A DNA stretch of 64,000 bases, from assembly GCF_902506375.1 (NCBI RefSeq), contig NZ_LR733284.1:2775092-2839091 (forward strand), written 5' to 3'. Under the pieces are notes generated by a model that had not been told where the DNA came from, did not search any database, and saw only the letters and a program-made list of their open reading frames with translations. Source of the DNA: Microbacterium sp. 8M (lineage in GTDB: Bacteria; Actinomycetota; Actinomycetes; Actinomycetales; Microbacteriaceae). The first letter of the stretch is position 1. Each line of letters starts with the position of its first letter. The translations under genes and the position numbers were made by a program. Shown here piece after piece: positions 1-8,677 of the stretch.

Positions 1-369
1 GGCGTGCTCGTCGGAACCGGAGCGCTGGCCGAGCTGGAGCCGGGCCACGAGGAGCTCAAGTCGATGCGCACCGCCCCGTCGATGCGCGGTCGCGGAGTGG
101 CCTCCGTGATGCTCACCGCCCTGCTCGACGACGCGCGCGACCGCGGCATCAGCCGGATCTCGCTGGAGACCGGCGCCGATGACTTCTTCTGGCCCGCGCA
201 TCGCCTGTACGCCAAGGCGGGCTTCGACGAGTGCGAGCCGTTCGGGGCGTACACCGACGATCCGCACAGCCTGTTCCTGACGATCCGGGTGACACCCAGG
301 ACGCTTCCGGTGAGCATCGCCACCGGTCCGCTGCCGGTGCCGGGGAGCTACGCCCTGAGCCCGCGATAA
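1..369 (+). CDS. GNAT N-acetyltransferase (5' end outside window)
   Basis: C-terminal 122 residues of a GCN5-related N-acetyltransferase. The acetyl-CoA pyrophosphate-binding signature (R-G-R-G-V-A-S-V-M-L) is at about residues 30-39 of the visible part, followed by the family's helix and the A-K-A-G-F-D-E strand. The reading frame is open to base 1, so the GTG at 4 is unlikely to be the true start. The final 30 or so residues are a proline-rich tail outside the fold. Its stop codon overlaps the -10 box of the following marR-type gene. The substrate cannot be inferred. Confidence 0.8.
   Translation, partial: GVLVGTGALAELEPGHEELKSMRTAPSMRGRGVASVMLTALLDDARDRGISRISLETGADDFFWPAHRLYAKAGFDECEPFGAYTDDPHSLFLTIRVTPRTLPVSIATGPLPVPGSYALSPR
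364..369 (+). promoter_or_regulatory. -10 box GATAAT, leaderless marR-type gene
   Basis: GATAAT lies 7 nt before the ATG at 377, which places the transcription start on the start codon itself. It overlaps the stop codon of the upstream acetyltransferase gene. No Shine-Dalgarno sequence is visible. Confidence 0.5.
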
Positions 370-376
370 TGGACGG

Positions 377-886
377 ATGAGCATCGGCGAGGAGCGGACG
401 GGCGACGAGGTCGACCGCATCGTCGCGGCGTGGAACACGCAGCGACCGGATCTGGACTTCTCCCCCCTCGAAGTGCTCTCCCGCGTCGACCGGCTCTCCC
501 GCCTGCTCGACCGCGCCCGCCGCGACGTGTTCCGCCGCAGCGACCTGGAGACGTGGGAGTGGGACGTGCTGTCCGCGCTGCGCCGCGCCGGCGCCCCGTT
601 CCAGCTCAGCCCGAAGCAGCTGCTGCAGCAGACGCTCGTCTCCAGCGGCACCATGACGAACCGCATCGACCGGCTGGTGGGACGCCGGCTGGTGCGCCGC
701 GAGGCGGATCCGGGCGACGGCCGCAGCGTGCTCGTCACCCTGACCGACGACGGCAGGGTGCGCGTGGACGCGGCGATCACGCGCCTCGTCGACGCCGAGG
801 CGACCCTGCTGTCCGCGCTGGGCCGCAGCGACCGCGAGCGCATCGCGGCGCTGCTGCGCAAGCTCAGCCTGAGCTTCGACGCCTGA
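377..886 (+). CDS. MarR-family transcriptional regulator
   Basis: A 169-residue winged-helix protein of the usual MarR length. The recognition helix (S-S-G-T-M-T-N-R-I-D-R-L) and the charged wing (R-R-E-A-D-P-G-D-G-R-S) are both clear at about residues 88-118, and the dimerising helices sit at each end. MarR proteins usually repress nearby efflux or redox genes in response to small aromatic ligands. It runs convergently into a quinone oxidoreductase gene with a 6-nt gap, so a regulatory link to that pair is possible but not shown. It is probably leaderless. Confidence 0.9.
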   Translation: MSIGEERTGDEVDRIVAAWNTQRPDLDFSPLEVLSRVDRLSRLLDRARRDVFRRSDLETWEWDVLSALRRAGAPFQLSPKQLLQQTLVSSGTMTNRIDRLVGRRLVRREADPGDGRSVLVTLTDDGRVRVDAAITRLVDAEATLLSALGRSDRERIAALLRKLSLSFDA

Positions 887-892
887 TCGCGC

Positions 893-1849
893 TCAATCCC
901 TCGGCTCGACCACGACCACGACCTTGCCGGTCACCCGCCCGGTCTCGACCCGCTCCTCGGCGGCAGCGAGGTCATCCAGGCCGTACTCCCCGTCGAGGTG
1001 CACCGTGAGCCGACCCGCATCGGCGAGCGCGGAGATCTCCGTGAGCTGCGCGCCGTTCGCGACGACGAGGATCCGCTGCACCGGATCCGCGCCCCACGCG
1101 CGCAGCTGCGCCTCCTGCTCGGCGGTGAAGCCGGTGATCGTGATCACCGACGTCCCCTCGCGGATCGCCCCGCGCGGCGGGAGCGTGTCCGAGACCGTGA
1201 CGATCACCGCGTCCACCGGAGCGACCGCCTCGAGCGCATCGCGGTCGTGGTAGTCGATCACCTCGTCCGCACCCCAGGACGCGACGACGGCCTGCTTCGC
1301 CGGGCTTGCGGTCGCGATCACGTGCGCTCCCCTGGCCTTCGCGAGCTGGACCGCGAAGTGGCCGACGCCGCCCGCGCCCCCGAGCACGAGCACGCGGCGG
1401 CCGTCCGCTCCCGCCGCGGCTTCCGTGCCCGCGGCGTCCAGCGCCTGCCACGCCGTCAGCGCGGCGAGCGGCGCCGCGCCCGCCTGCGCCGCGCTCCACG
1501 AGTGCGGCGCAGGGGCGAGATCCCCGGCGGGGACGGCGACGAGTTCGGCGAGGGTGTGCGCCGCATCGGGGAAGCGGGCCAGGGCGAACACCGCGTCGCC
1601 CGCACCCCATCCGGTGACGCCGGGCCCGACGGCCGCGACCGTGCCCGCGACGTCCCACCCGGGACGATCCGAGTACCGGATCGATCCGAAGTCGTGCCCC
1701 GCGGCGCGGATCTTGACGTCCACGGGGTTGAGCCCGACCGCGGCGACGCGGACGAGCACCTCTCCCGGGCCCGCGACCGGGGCGTCGACCTCACGGAACG
1801 CGACGACGTCCGCCGCGCTCCCCGGACCTGTGTAGACCGCTGTGCGCAT
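893..1849 (-). CDS. NADPH:quinone oxidoreductase-like medium-chain reductase
   Basis: A 318-residue zinc-independent medium-chain dehydrogenase/reductase of the QOR (zeta-crystallin-like) group. The N-terminal GroES-like domain includes G-L-N-P-V-D-V-K at about 39-46, and the NADPH-binding motif G-G-A-G-G-V-G is at 157-163. No structural or catalytic zinc cysteines are present. I used the ATG at 1849 because the family begins with M-R-T-A-V-Y; the frame stays open further upstream through the neighbouring gene. It lies 17 nt downstream of an aldo/keto reductase gene, so the two form a small redox operon. The substrate is unknown. Confidence 0.88.
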   Translation of the reverse strand: MRTAVYTGPGSAADVVAFREVDAPVAGPGEVLVRVAAVGLNPVDVKIRAAGHDFGSIRYSDRPGWDVAGTVAAVGPGVTGWGAGDAVFALARFPDAAHTLAELVAVPAGDLAPAPHSWSAAQAGAAPLAALTAWQALDAAGTEAAAGADGRRVLVLGGAGGVGHFAVQLAKARGAHVIATASPAKQAVVASWGADEVIDYHDRDALEAVAPVDAVIVTVSDTLPPRGAIREGTSVITITGFTAEQEAQLRAWGADPVQRILVVANGAQLTEISALADAGRLTVHLDGEYGLDDLAAAEERVETGRVTGKVVVVVEPRD

Positions 1850-1866
1850 GTGCTCTCGTCCTCCCG

Positions 1867-2820
1867 TCAGACCTGGGCCGGCGTCCACGCGGAGACGCTG
1901 CTGAGACGCGCGATCTCCTCGGCGGAGAGCTCGAGGCGCGCGCCGGCGAGCAGGTCCGGCACCTGGTCGGCCGTGCGCGCACTGGCGATCGGCGCGACGA
2001 CGGTCGGCTGGGCGCGCAGCCAGGCGAGCGCGGTCGCGGTGATCGAGGCGCTGTGCGCGTCGCCGATCTCCTGGAGCGCGTCGATGATCCGCAGACCGTG
2101 CTCCGTCGCATACTTGGCGGCGCCGGCGGCTCGCGGGGAGGACTGGCCGGTCGCGTCGGTGGAGCGGTACTTGCCGGTGAGGAAGCCGCTCGCGAGCGCG
2201 TAGTACGGGACGAGGCCGAGGTCGAACTCGGTCGCGACGGGGATGATCTTCTCCTCGACGTCGTTGCGGTGCACGAGGTTGTAGTGCGGCTGCACGGCCA
2301 CCGGCAGAGCGACGCCGCTCGCCTGCGCGATCCGGATCCACTCGCGGATCCGCTCGGCCGAGTAGTTCGACACGCCGACGTACCGGACCAGGCCGTCGGC
2401 GACGAGCTGCCCGAAGGCGGCCACGGTCTCCTCCAGCGGCACCGTCTCGTCGTCGAAGTGCGCGTAGTACAGGTCGATCGCGTCCACGCCGAGCCGGTCC
2501 AGCGACGCCTCCGCCGCGCGACGGATGTTGCCGGCCGACAGACCGCGGAACTGCGGATGCTGGCTCACCTTGGTCGCGACCACGAGTCCTTCGGGGCGTC
2601 GCGAGGCGAGCCACTCCCCGATGATCGTCTCGCTCTCGCCGCCGCTGTTGCCCGGCACCCAGGCGCTGTACGCGTCGGCGGTGTCGATGAAGTTCCCGCC
2701 TCCCGCCACGAACGCGTCGAGCACGGCGAACGAGGCGTCGCGGTCGGCCGTCCAGCCGAACACGTTGCCGCCGAGCGAGAGCGGGAAGACGGACAGGTCA
2801 CTGGATCCGATGCGTGTCAT
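1867..2820 (-). CDS. aldo/keto reductase
   Basis: A 317-residue TIM-barrel NADPH-dependent oxidoreductase. The catalytic tetrad can be placed at Asp46, Tyr51, Lys84 and His121 (F-I-D-T-A-D-A-Y, V-A-T-K and Y-Y-A-H). The C-terminal cofactor-binding segment P-I-A-S-A-R-T-A-D-Q-V is also present. The ATG at 2820 gives the normal family N-terminus (M-T-R-I-G-S-S-D-L), whereas an upstream in-frame ATG at 2910 adds an unrelated basic leader. CGGAG sits just before the start. It is the first gene of a pair with the quinone reductase and is divergent from the pseudouridine synthase gene. Confidence 0.92.
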   Translation of the reverse strand: MTRIGSSDLSVFPLSLGGNVFGWTADRDASFAVLDAFVAGGGNFIDTADAYSAWVPGNSGGESETIIGEWLASRRPEGLVVATKVSQHPQFRGLSAGNIRRAAEASLDRLGVDAIDLYYAHFDDETVPLEETVAAFGQLVADGLVRYVGVSNYSAERIREWIRIAQASGVALPVAVQPHYNLVHRNDVEEKIIPVATEFDLGLVPYYALASGFLTGKYRSTDATGQSSPRAAGAAKYATEHGLRIIDALQEIGDAHSASITATALAWLRAQPTVVAPIASARTADQVPDLLAGARLELSAEEIARLSSVSAWTPAQV

Positions 2821-2923
2821 ACTCCGGGGCAACCGAGGATCGGCGACGACTATTTCCGGGTGACGTCGCGTGTCGTCGACCGGGCGCGGGCTGCCGCGCC
2901 GCTCCCGCACAGGTCGCGCGAAC

Positions 2924-2929
2924 TAGGCT
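2924..2929 (+). promoter_or_regulatory. -10 box TAGGCT, leaderless pseudouridine synthase gene
   Basis: TAGGCT ends 7 nt before the ATG at 2937, and there is no Shine-Dalgarno sequence. It supports this start over the upstream in-frame ATG at 2814. Confidence 0.6.
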
Positions 2930-2936
2930 GGGGCGA

Positions 2937-3893
2937 ATGGCGATGCCCTCTCCCCTGCCCGTGCGCGACGGCGTCGGCGCGACGCGTCTGCGCGTGCCCG
3001 CCGAGGGGCCGTGGCCGACCGTGGGCGCCTACATGGCCGAGCGGTTCTTCCACCTCGACCCGGAGCGGCTGCTGAGCCGGTTCGACCGCGGCGAGATCGT
3101 GGCCTTCGACGGGACCGCCCTCAGCCGCGCGACCCCATTGGGTGCGCACGACTTCGTCTGGTACTACCGCGAGCCGCCGGTGGAGAAGGAGATCCCGTTC
3201 GACGTGGAGGTCCTGCATCAGGACGCGGATCTCGTGGTCGTCGACAAGCCGCACTTCCTGCCCACGACCCCCGGCGGCAAGTACCTGCAGAACTCCGCCC
3301 TGGTGCGGCTGCGCAACGCGCTGGGAATCCCGGAGCTCACGCCGATACACCGCCTGGACCGCGCGACGGCGGGCCTGCTGATGTTCTCCGCGCGTCCGGC
3401 GACCCGTGGGGCGTACCAGCTGCTGTTCGAGCGCCGCGAGGTGGAGAAGGTCTACGAGGCCGTCTCGCTGCTGCCGGCCGACTGGGATCCCGACGCTCCT
3501 GCGCTGGCCGGATCCGCCTTCCCTCTCGTGCACCGCAACCACATCGCCAAGCTCCGCGGCAGCGTGTGCGTGCAGACGGATCCCGCCCGCGAGCCGAACG
3601 CGGAGACGCTCATCGAGCTGCGCGGCTTCGACGACCGCGTGCTGCACACCCTGCTGCGCCCGCACTCCGGACGCATGCACCAGCTGCGCGTGCACCTCGC
3701 CGAGCTCGGCGCGGGGATCCTCCACGACGGCTTCTACCCGGAGCTGCTGCCGGAGACGCCGGACGATTTCGCGCGCCCCCTGCAGCTGCTCGCCCGGGAG
3801 CTGCGCTTCATCGACCCGCTCTCCGGCGCGCCGCGCGAGTTCACCACGCGGCGCACGCTGCAGGAGGCGCCGCGGCCCGTCAGCGCCGCATGA
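2937..3893 (+). CDS. RluA-family pseudouridine synthase
   Basis: A 318-residue RNA pseudouridine synthase. The RluA catalytic motif H-R-L-D-R-A-T-A-G is at 138-146, with Asp141 the expected nucleophile. The V-V-D-K-P strand (about 101-105) and the R-M-H-Q-L-R-V-H segment, which is the family's conserved arginine-containing motif III, are both present. It isomerises uridine in rRNA or tRNA; the site cannot be told from sequence. The N-terminal 80 residues are divergent from a classical S4 domain. Its 3' end overlaps the end of the convergent metI gene by 14 bp. Confidence 0.9.
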   Translation: MAMPSPLPVRDGVGATRLRVPAEGPWPTVGAYMAERFFHLDPERLLSRFDRGEIVAFDGTALSRATPLGAHDFVWYYREPPVEKEIPFDVEVLHQDADLVVVDKPHFLPTTPGGKYLQNSALVRLRNALGIPELTPIHRLDRATAGLLMFSARPATRGAYQLLFERREVEKVYEAVSLLPADWDPDAPALAGSAFPLVHRNHIAKLRGSVCVQTDPAREPNAETLIELRGFDDRVLHTLLRPHSGRMHQLRVHLAELGAGILHDGFYPELLPETPDDFARPLQLLARELRFIDPLSGAPREFTTRRTLQEAPRPVSAA

Positions 3894-4539
3894 TGCGCCG
3901 GGCCAGCCACGTCCCGAGCGTCTGCACGAGGTGCACGAACACCACGATGAGGATGATCGCCGCCCACATCACGACGGGCTCGAACTGCCGGAAGCCGTAG
4001 ACCTGCGCGAAAGCGCCGAGGCCTCCGCCGCCGACGAGACCCGCCATCGCCGTCATGTCGATGAGGGCGACGACGATGAAGGTGTAACCGAGGATCAGCG
4101 GGCCGAGCGCCTCGGGCATCACGACCGTGAGCAGGATGCGCCACGGGCCCGCGCCCATCGAGCGCGCCGCCTCGATCACGCCGGGCGAGACGGACACCAG
4201 ATGCTGCTCGACGATGCGCCCGATCGCGAACGACGCCGCCACCCCGATCGCGAACGCTCCCGCGTTGATGCCGATGCCCGTGCCGATCACGAGCCGGGTG
4301 AACGGCTGCAGCACGGCGATGAAGATCACGAACGGGATCGGCCGGAAGAAGTTCACGAGGAACGAGATCAGGGTGCTCACCGCACGGTTCGGCATGAGGC
4401 CGCCGGGGCGGGTGACGTAGAGCCCGATGCCGATGATCGTGCCGATCACGCCCGACATGACGAGCGCGATCGTCGTCATGTACAGCGTTTCAACGGCGGC
4501 CTGCCAGAAGTCCGGCAGCAGCTCGATGAGACGATCCAT
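3880..4539 (-). CDS. metI: methionine ABC transporter permease MetI
   Basis: A 219-residue membrane permease of the D-methionine/methionine uptake family, with about five transmembrane segments. The ABC-contacting loop E-A-A-R-S-M-G-A-G-P-W-R-I-L is at about 133-146. It works as a homodimer with MetN, moving methionine delivered by MetQ. Its ATG overlaps the metN stop codon by one base (TGATG), so translation is probably coupled. It is last in the metQ-metN-metI operon, and its tail overlaps the convergent pseudouridine synthase gene. Confidence 0.95.
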   Translation of the reverse strand: MDRLIELLPDFWQAAVETLYMTTIALVMSGVIGTIIGIGLYVTRPGGLMPNRAVSTLISFLVNFFRPIPFVIFIAVLQPFTRLVIGTGIGINAGAFAIGVAASFAIGRIVEQHLVSVSPGVIEAARSMGAGPWRILLTVVMPEALGPLILGYTFIVVALIDMTAMAGLVGGGGLGAFAQVYGFRQFEPVVMWAAIILIVVFVHLVQTLGTWLARRIMRR

Positions 4540-5612
4540 CAGCGCACCTCGCCTTCCACGCCCGCCCGTGCGTCGGGCGCATCGGATCCGATCTCGGTCA
4601 CCGTCGCATGAGCCCGGATCCGGCCCAGAGCAGCGTCGATCGCCGGATCCGCGCCGCGGATCGCCAGGGTGAGATGCCCGAACGCGCGGCCGCGGATGTC
4701 GTTGATCCCGCCGTAGACGAGCTCGAACTCCAGGCCCGCCTCCGCGAGGTCGAGGAACACCTGCGCCTGCGACGAGTCTCCGTCGCGGAAGGAGAACGTG
4801 ACCAGGCGGCCCTCGTGACGCGCCCGCAGCGACGCCTGCTCGGCCGGGGTCGGCACCCCCTTGATCACGGTTCCCACGAACCGCTGCGACGCCGGGTTCT
4901 GCGGATTCGAGAACACCTCGAACACGTCGCCCTGCTCCACGACCCGGCCGTTCTCCATGACGGCCACCTTCGTGGCGAGCGTCTGGATCACATCCATCTC
5001 ATGCGTGATGACGACGATGGTGACGCCCTGCTCGCGGTTCACGCGGCGCAGCAGTTCGAGCACCTCGTGGGTGGTCTGCGGATCCAGCGCGCTGGTCGCC
5101 TCATCGGCGAGCAGGATCGCCGGCCGGGTGGCGAGGGCGCGCGCGATGCCGACGCGCTGCTTCTGACCGCCGGAGAGCTGCTCGGGATACGCCTTGGCCT
5201 TGTCGGAGAGGCCGACGAACGCGAGCAGTTCGGCGACGCGCGCGTCGATGTCCGCCTTCGCCCAGCCGGCGAGCTTGAGCGGGTACGCGATGTTCGCCTT
5301 GACGGTCTTCGCGGAGAAGAGGTTGAACTGCTGGAAGATCATGCCGATCCCGCCGCGGACGCGACGCAGCTCGCGCTCGGAGAGCGTCGTGATGTCGACG
5401 CCGTCGACGATCAGGTGCCCGCTCGTGGCGGGCTCCAGCGCGTTGATCAGGCGCACCAGGGTCGACTTGCCCGCGCCGGAGTATCCGATGATGCCGAAGA
5501 CGTCCCCCTGGGCGATGTCGAGGGACACATCGTCGACCGCGACGACGGGGGCGCCGTCGCGCGCGGTCGGCGGATAGGACTTGGTGACGCCCTGCAGGCT
5601 CACGATCGGCAT
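4539..5612 (-). CDS. metN: methionine ABC transporter ATP-binding protein MetN
   Basis: A 357-residue ATPase. Walker A G-Y-S-G-A-G-K-S-T is at 43-51, the Q-loop is near 94, the signature L-S-G-G-Q is at 146-150, and Walker B I-L-L-A-D-E is at 166-171. A C-terminal NIL domain (about 270-345) follows. In the E. coli homologue this domain binds methionine and shuts the transporter down when internal methionine is high, so the same feedback is expected here. GGAGAA precedes the ATG. The gene is separated from metQ by 120 nt containing a strong stem-loop. Confidence 0.96.
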   Translation of the reverse strand: MPIVSLQGVTKSYPPTARDGAPVVAVDDVSLDIAQGDVFGIIGYSGAGKSTLVRLINALEPATSGHLIVDGVDITTLSERELRRVRGGIGMIFQQFNLFSAKTVKANIAYPLKLAGWAKADIDARVAELLAFVGLSDKAKAYPEQLSGGQKQRVGIARALATRPAILLADEATSALDPQTTHEVLELLRRVNREQGVTIVVITHEMDVIQTLATKVAVMENGRVVEQGDVFEVFSNPQNPASQRFVGTVIKGVPTPAEQASLRARHEGRLVTFSFRDGDSSQAQVFLDLAEAGLEFELVYGGINDIRGRAFGHLTLAIRGADPAIDAALGRIRAHATVTEIGSDAPDARAGVEGEVR

Positions 5613-5653
5613 GGGTTCTCCGGTTGGTTCTGCGTCATGAAGTCATGGGACGC

Positions 5654-5689
5654 GGAACCGGGCGACGCGGTTCGGCGTCGCCCGGTTCC
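5654..5689 (-). promoter_or_regulatory. 15-bp stem-loop between metQ and metN
   Basis: Perfect 15-bp inverted repeat (arms 5654-5668 and 5675-5689) with a 6-nt loop, 44 nt after the metQ stop. No U-tract follows on the minus strand. It is therefore more likely an attenuator or an mRNA-stabilising 3' end that raises MetQ over MetN/MetI than a full terminator. Confidence 0.7.
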
Positions 5690-5732
5690 GGCGGCTGCGG
5701 CGGGCGTGGCCGCCGCTGCGGAGCTCTGGAGC

Positions 5733-6644
5733 TCAGTTCTTGTGCGCCTTGACGTCCGCCTCGACCTTGGCCTGCACCTTCTGCAGGTCGGCCGCGGACA
5801 GGACGGTCGGCACCCCGATGTCACCCGAGGCCTTCTTGAGCCCTGCCTGCACGGCGGGGTCCTTCTGGAAGATCTCGACGAGCTTCAGGTAGGTCGCGTT
5901 GTCCTTGTCCTTGGCACGTGCGGCGAAGATGTTGACATAGGGCTGGGCGCTCGGATCCTTGGCGTCGTCCTGCGTGAGGGCGTCCGCGAAGGTGAGCCCC
6001 GCATCCTTCACGAAGTCATTGTTGATGATCGCTGCGTCGACGTCCGGGAGCGACGTCGGGATGAGCGCCGCCTCCAACGCGGTCACCTTGACCTTGGACG
6101 CCGCCGTGTCGACGTCGGCAAGGTCGGACAGCGCGGTGCCTCCCGACTTCAGCTTCACGAGACCGGCCGACTGCAGCACGAGCAGAGCGCGCGCCTGGTT
6201 GGAGGCGTCGTCCGGAACCGCGACCGTGCCGCCCGCCGGGATCTCCTTCACGCTCTTGTGCTTCTTCGAGTAGAGACCGAGCGGATAGATGGCCGTGGAT
6301 CCGATCGCCTGCAGATCCTTGCCCGACTTCACGTTGTACTGCGCGAGGTAGACGATGTGCTGGAACTCGTTGAGGTCGAGCTCGCCCTCGCTGAGGGCCG
6401 GGTTGGGCTGCTCGTAGGAGCCGAAGTCCACGATCTCGACGGTGATGCCCTCCTTCTTGGCGGCCGCGACGAACGCGGGCCACTGCGGGTCGCTCTTGCC
6501 GACGACGCCGATCTTGACCGGCTTGCTGGATGCGTCGGTCGGGTCAGCGCCGGCGCTCGAGCCGGAGGCGCAGCCGACGAGGGAGAAGACGAGCGCGGCG
6601 GCCGCGGTGGCGGCGGCGAGCGCGGTGGTGAGCTTGCGGGACAT
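5733..6644 (-). CDS. metQ: methionine-binding lipoprotein MetQ
   Basis: A 303-residue substrate-binding lipoprotein of the NlpA/MetQ family. The signal peptide ends in the lipobox L-V-G-C with Cys25 as the lipidation site. A serine-rich linker follows, then the family hallmarks I-V-D-F-G-S-Y-E-Q-P-N-P-A-L and L-D-L-N-E-F-Q-H, which form the ligand cleft. It captures methionine outside the membrane and feeds MetI. It is the first gene of the operon, read from a -10 box about 33 nt upstream, with AGAGAGG as ribosome-binding site. Confidence 0.95.
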   Translation of the reverse strand: MSRKLTTALAAATAAAALVFSLVGCASGSSAGADPTDASSKPVKIGVVGKSDPQWPAFVAAAKKEGITVEIVDFGSYEQPNPALSEGELDLNEFQHIVYLAQYNVKSGKDLQAIGSTAIYPLGLYSKKHKSVKEIPAGGTVAVPDDASNQARALLVLQSAGLVKLKSGGTALSDLADVDTAASKVKVTALEAALIPTSLPDVDAAIINNDFVKDAGLTFADALTQDDAKDPSAQPYVNIFAARAKDKDNATYLKLVEIFQKDPAVQAGLKKASGDIGVPTVLSAADLQKVQAKVEADVKAHKN

Positions 6645-6676
6645 GGCTGTGAGTTCCTCTCTTGGGGGACATCACA

Positions 6677-6682
6677 ACGCTA
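6677..6682 (-). promoter_or_regulatory. -10 box TAGCGT of the met operon
   Basis: On the minus strand TAGCGT would start RNA near 6670, leaving a leader of about 26 nt with AGAGAGG. The leader is too short for an S-box or other SAM riboswitch. Confidence 0.45.
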
Positions 6683-6760
6683 GGAGCGGGATCGCACGGC
6701 GTCCGAATCACTCCGTCACACGACGTCACAGCTCGGGATCCGCCCTGCGGCCCCCAGGGC

Positions 6761-8566
6761 TCAGTCGAACTCCTCCAGCCCCTGCAGGCGGAGCTGCTCG
6801 AGGTCGAGCCGGGCGGAGATGCGCCGCACCACGAGGTCGTCGACCGTGCCCGAGCGGCGCAGGCCCAGCAGCACCTCGCGCTTGCGGTCCAGCAGCGCGA
6901 GCTTGAGCCGGGTGTGCTCCTCGTGGCGGATGAGCGGCGAGCGCTGCATCAGGTCGACGTCCTCCGAGGTCGCGATCATCTGCAGCGTGGCGCCCTCGAC
7001 GATCGTCCGTCGTGGGGCCGCCCCGGTGCCGCCGTCGATCGGCTCGCCGCCGACGCCGTCAGCCCCGATGCCGTCGAGCCCGGCGGCGTCCGGCTCCGGC
7101 TGGGTGCCGGCCGCGAGCGGATCGGGCTGACCGAGCATCTCGTCGAGCGCCTTGACCTCTGCGTCGACGAGGGCCTGCTCGCGGGCCAGCGTCCGCGCGT
7201 TCGTGTACTCGAGCATCTGGTAGCCCTCGAAGCGGATCCGGTCGCGCACCTCGTCGCTGACCTGGTGCCGCGCGGCCAGATCGTCCAGCGCGGCGAGCGC
7301 GGCGCCCGAGATCGTGCGCTCGGCGAGTTCGTACTCCTCGACCTCGCCCTGGTCCGCCGGGATCCGGGCCCAGCGCACCATGGCCGGCAGGAGCGTGCCC
7401 TGCACGAGCAGGCTGAGCAGGATCACGCCCGCCGTGACGAAGACGATCTCGTCACGGCCGTCCACCGCTCCCCCGGCGACGGCCCCCGCGGGCACCGACA
7501 GCGCGATCGCGAGCGACACCGCACCCCGCATGCCCGCGAACGTGCTGAGCACCCGGGCGCGGGCCCGCACACCGCGGGGCGGCCGCGGACCGGTGCGCTG
7601 GTAGAACGGCACGCTGAGCAGCTGGAACAGGTAGCGCACCACCAGCAGGGCGACCCACACCGCGAGGGTGACCAGCACCAGGCGTCCGATCGCCCCCGCC
7701 GAGATCTGGTGCACGACGTACTGCACCTCGAGCCCGATGAGCACGAACAGGGCGCCGTTGAGGAGGAACACCCCGAACGGCCAGGCCGACTCCGCCTGCC
7801 GGCGGGACTGCGCCGTGGTCACCGTCGGCGACACGTACGCGATGATCACGCCGGCGACGACGACCGCCAGCACGCCCGAGGCCGTGATGAGCTCCGCCAG
7901 GAGGAAGGCGACGAACGGGACCAGGAGCAGGGCCGTGTTGATCACGATCGTCGAGGTGACCATGCGCAGCAGCAGGTAGGCCAGCGCGGCGACCGCGACG
8001 CCCGCCGCGATCCCGCCGAGGTACGACACGAGCACCGACCACGTGACGCTGAGCGGCGTCACCCGACCGCCGATGGCGAGGGAGATGCCGATCGCGTACA
8101 GCACCAGGGCGGTGCCGTCGTTGGTGAGGCTCTCCGCCTTGAGCTTCATGAACATGCGCCGGGGCAGCAGGCGGCCGAGCGCGGCGACGGCCGTCGCGTC
8201 CGGCGGCGCGACCGCGGCGCCGAGGATCAGCGCCGTCTCCCAGGGGAGGCCGAACAGCAGGCCGATGCCGGCGACGGCGAAGGCCGACGCCACCACGAGC
8301 AGCGTGCTCATCGGCAGGATGTACCGGAAGTCGCGCCGGATGGCGCGCAGCGAGGTGGTGAGGCTCTCCCAGAACAGCATCACGGGCAGGAACAGCAGCA
8401 GCACCGTCTCCGGGGGAAGCTGGATCTCCCGCAGGGCGGGGACGAAGCCCAGCGCGAGGCCCAGAACGACCAGCACCAGCGGCAGCGCGAGCCGCAGCCG
8501 CGGCGCGAGCAGTGCCCCCGTGAGGATCGTGAGTCCCAGCAGGACGGTGACCTCGAGACCTTCCAT
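6761..8566 (-). CDS. Na+/H+ antiporter, CPA1 (NhaP-like) family
   Basis: A 601-residue monovalent cation/proton antiporter. About 12 membrane segments span residues 1-410. They include the A-P-P-D-A-T-A-V motif (about 115-122) and N-D-G-T-A-L-V-L-Y (about 147-155), which carry the ion-binding acidic and polar residues of the family. Residues 420-601 form a charged cytosolic tail with a Gly/Ala/Pro-rich spacer (about 495-530). It exports Na+ for pH and salt homeostasis. The leader is about 70 nt from a TACCGT -10 box, with GAGAGGAG as ribosome-binding site. Confidence 0.93.
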   Translation of the reverse strand: MEGLEVTVLLGLTILTGALLAPRLRLALPLVLVVLGLALGFVPALREIQLPPETVLLLFLPVMLFWESLTTSLRAIRRDFRYILPMSTLLVVASAFAVAGIGLLFGLPWETALILGAAVAPPDATAVAALGRLLPRRMFMKLKAESLTNDGTALVLYAIGISLAIGGRVTPLSVTWSVLVSYLGGIAAGVAVAALAYLLLRMVTSTIVINTALLLVPFVAFLLAELITASGVLAVVVAGVIIAYVSPTVTTAQSRRQAESAWPFGVFLLNGALFVLIGLEVQYVVHQISAGAIGRLVLVTLAVWVALLVVRYLFQLLSVPFYQRTGPRPPRGVRARARVLSTFAGMRGAVSLAIALSVPAGAVAGGAVDGRDEIVFVTAGVILLSLLVQGTLLPAMVRWARIPADQGEVEEYELAERTISGAALAALDDLAARHQVSDEVRDRIRFEGYQMLEYTNARTLAREQALVDAEVKALDEMLGQPDPLAAGTQPEPDAAGLDGIGADGVGGEPIDGGTGAAPRRTIVEGATLQMIATSEDVDLMQRSPLIRHEEHTRLKLALLDRKREVLLGLRRSGTVDDLVVRRISARLDLEQLRLQGLEEFD

Positions 8567-8677
8567 GTGCGGTCTCCTCTCGTCGTGCGACGCGGATCGA
8601 GCGTGGCGTTCCGCGAAGTGCCACAGCGTCGGATGACTCCACGGTATTCCCCGGCGCGTCCGTGCGACAGGCGGGAG

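Noticed and set aside
6645..6760. SAM riboswitch or T-box before metQ
   Set aside because: The predicted leader is about 26 nt, far too short, and no conserved S-box or T-box core is visible.
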